From assembly GCA_008931825.1 (NCBI GenBank), contig QXVZ01025166.1, positions 1 to 21,114 of the forward strand: DNA of 21,114 bases, in the 5' to 3' direction. Shown one piece after another: positions 1 to 21,114 of the stretch. Under the pieces are notes generated by a model that had not been told where the DNA came from, searched no databases, and saw only the letters and a list, made by a program, of their open reading frames with translations. This stretch comes from Phallusia fumigata. Taxonomy: Eukaryota > Chordata > Ascidiacea > Phlebobranchia > Ascidiidae. The translations under genes were made by a program, and so were the position numbers. The first letter of the stretch is position 1. The number at the start of each line of letters is the position of its first letter.

Positions 1-420
1 AGGTATACAGCTGTATAAAAATATCGTATTTTTTTACTTAAATCAATTATTTAGTCAACATTGTTTTTACCCTTGTTTGACATAAAGATCCTGATAGTGT
101 TAAACTGTTTCCGCCAACGTTTTCCCCCAGTCCTGATTCTCCAAACACCCCCTTCGATGTGAGTCCCCGCCACATAACGTCGATAATGACGGTGTAGCTG
201 CAGCGCGTTCAACCTTGATCCACAAATTGTGCATTTAATTTTTCGCGGTCAATAACGTTCTGATGTTGCGCGGCCATTCCCGGTTGGGTGATTGTTTTAG
301 TGCAATTGTCCCACTATGATGTCTTTTCCCAAGCGAAAAACAACTCAACTTAACTCAACTCAAGTTCGCATGACCTCTGCAGACTTGTACCTTAATGCAA
401 TTTTTCGCTTTTTTGTATAG
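1..420. other. Non-coding sequence upstream of the first exon
   Basis: No supported coding sequence is visible. The stretch ends in a pyrimidine-rich tract and AG (about 400-420) that fits a splice acceptor. A short AACTCAACT reiteration lies near 341-361. A 28-base candidate exon at 131-158 was examined and rejected because its only consistent phase contains a stop. It is either the last intron of a gene starting left of the window or the promoter/outron of a trans-spliced gene. Confidence 0.5.
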
Positions 421-1049
421 TAGCGCCACCGTCCGATCCCAAACCAATTCCGATGCCTCCTCCAACCGATTCCTTTCCACCAGAAGCTCCAACTTGCGTC
501 AGTCACCAAGCAACGGAAAGACAACGCCGGACAGCAACCGTTGCTACGTCACCACCGAGGCGGACACGTGAATCGAAATCGGTGACCCGTAAAGGTCAAT
601 CAGGCCGTCGAACCTCGCAGAAATTTCTCGAATTTTGTCAAAACGAGGGTTTCGATCCATCTAGTTCCGAGTTCACCAAAGTCAGTTACTCGTTTCGAAA
701 CGTGAAGAAATTCGGGGCGATATCCAAAGCCACGTGTTTGGTGCCTTTGGCCGAGGACAGCATCGTGACTGCCACCAAGCGGAACGCCGCCGATTTGACC
801 TTGCGACTGCGCCGCAACGAAACAATACAGAGAACAAAACGGCAAAATGCTTCGGGAAGGAAAATTCGCGAAAACGCTAGAGAAGCTGCCGCAAAGGGAC
901 AAGACGCAGCAGCAAAAGCTATAACTTTTATTTTGCGCGACCCGAGGGAAAGTCCCTCCAAAAATGTGGTTTTGCCCCCAATTAAAAGCGTGTCTTCCAT
1001 TGAGGGGTCTATAAACACGCGTGATTTGATAACCGAGGCTCCACGGTAA
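421..1049 (+). CDS. Terminal or single exon of an unrecognised basic protein
   Basis: An open frame runs from the acceptor-like AG at 419-420 to a TAA at 1047-1049. The first ATG in frame is at 453, giving 198 residues, but the frame is also open from 423. The exon may therefore continue a coding region lying left of the window, or be a single exon after a trans-splice acceptor with a 32-base leader. The protein starts with a Pro/Ser/Thr-rich, Arg-rich disordered stretch (to about residue 55), then a more ordered part with FLEFCQNEGFDP and a VSYSFRNVKKFGAI segment. A basic, Ala-rich probable helix follows (about residues 115-160), ending in ITFILRDP and a polar tail. I see no signal peptide, membrane segment or catalytic motif, and do not recognise the family. 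A polyadenylation signal about 100 bases past the stop supports a real 3' end. The long antisense frames over it look like shadows. Confidence 0.6.
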
Positions 1050-1152
1050 TATGACTTTGTTGTTAAATATATCTTCCCTGAGGTGTTTGTTGACAATCTG
1101 CACTTTTACGTATGGTTTCTTAAGATTTATTTTTACTTTTTTGTGTGCAAAT

Positions 1153-1158
1153 AATAAA
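1153..1158 (+). terminator. Polyadenylation signal AATAAA of the upstream gene
   Basis: A canonical AATAAA lies 104 bases after the TAA of the upstream exon, in AT-rich sequence, with a T/G-rich stretch (TGTTGGAGAGTTGG) shortly downstream. It is the natural 3' end for the 421-1049 exon. Confidence 0.55.

Positions 1159-21114
<19,956 letters not shown>

Noticed and set aside
131..158. 28-base microexon between CCCCCAG and GTGAGT
   Set aside because: To feed the 421 exon in phase it must be read TCC-TGA, which is a stop.
600..1103. Two minus-strand open frames of 136-167 codons opposite the upstream exon
   Set aside because: They overlap the better-supported plus-strand frame, which has an acceptor and a polyadenylation signal.

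Overview
This is a eukaryotic genomic window: AT-rich, intron-dense, with GT-AG introns and short exons. It holds one long multi-exon gene and the last exon of an upstream gene. The main gene encodes a Ste20-family protein kinase of the SLK/STK10 (LOK) group, read on the + strand from an ATG at 2243 past the right edge. A single SLK/STK10-type gene, compact neighbours, strong allelic-type divergence between duplicated pieces and many small DNA-transposon remnants suggest an invertebrate chordate, most likely a Ciona-like tunicate. That assignment is inference; the kinase identity is not in doubt.

Layout: 1-420 is non-coding. 421-1049 is a terminal exon, or single trans-spliced exon, of an unrecognised basic protein, with a polyadenylation signal at 1153. 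1159-2242 is the intergenic/promoter interval. The kinase domain is spread over exons at 2243-2389, 2729-2893, 3271-3319, then a duplicated exon pair (4028-4177 + 4618-4727, repeated at 5505-5654 + 6101-6210), then 6809-6966 and 8922-9129. A large exon at 9346-10419 encodes the acidic Ser/Thr-rich linker. Exons at 12135-12258, 13197-13336, 14309-14441, 17073-17146 (5'-truncated) and 20127-20366 encode the C-terminal PKK-type coiled coil, and 21110-21114 appears to be the first five bases of the next exon.

Assembly quality matters here. Four single N characters (4815, 11662, 16747, 17072) look like contig joins. Two coincide exactly with ends of near-identical tandem copies (3339-4814 versus 4816-6297; 16302-16706 versus 16748-17071), which is what unmerged haplotypes would give. 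Parts of the conserved coiled-coil region are missing around 11662 and 16747/17072, so the gene as assembled lacks exons. About 924 residues can be read.

The introns carry several DNA-transposon remnants. The clearest is a 1166-bp element at 17828-18993 with CAGACATGGGG terminal inverted repeats and a perfect 8-bp target duplication (CCCACAAC on both sides). It is hAT-like, and its interior is almost wholly an array of about 75-bp units built from two TTCGAA/ATTCGTATTC boxes. Other items are a 316-bp CAGTGGTTCTC element inside the duplicated intron, a foldback element at 15849-16007, a possible tRNA-derived SINE fragment, and a cluster of TGACGTCA (CRE) sites at 15203-16217. I did not find a convincing new multi-gene system. 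The most unusual structure is the array-filled transposon.
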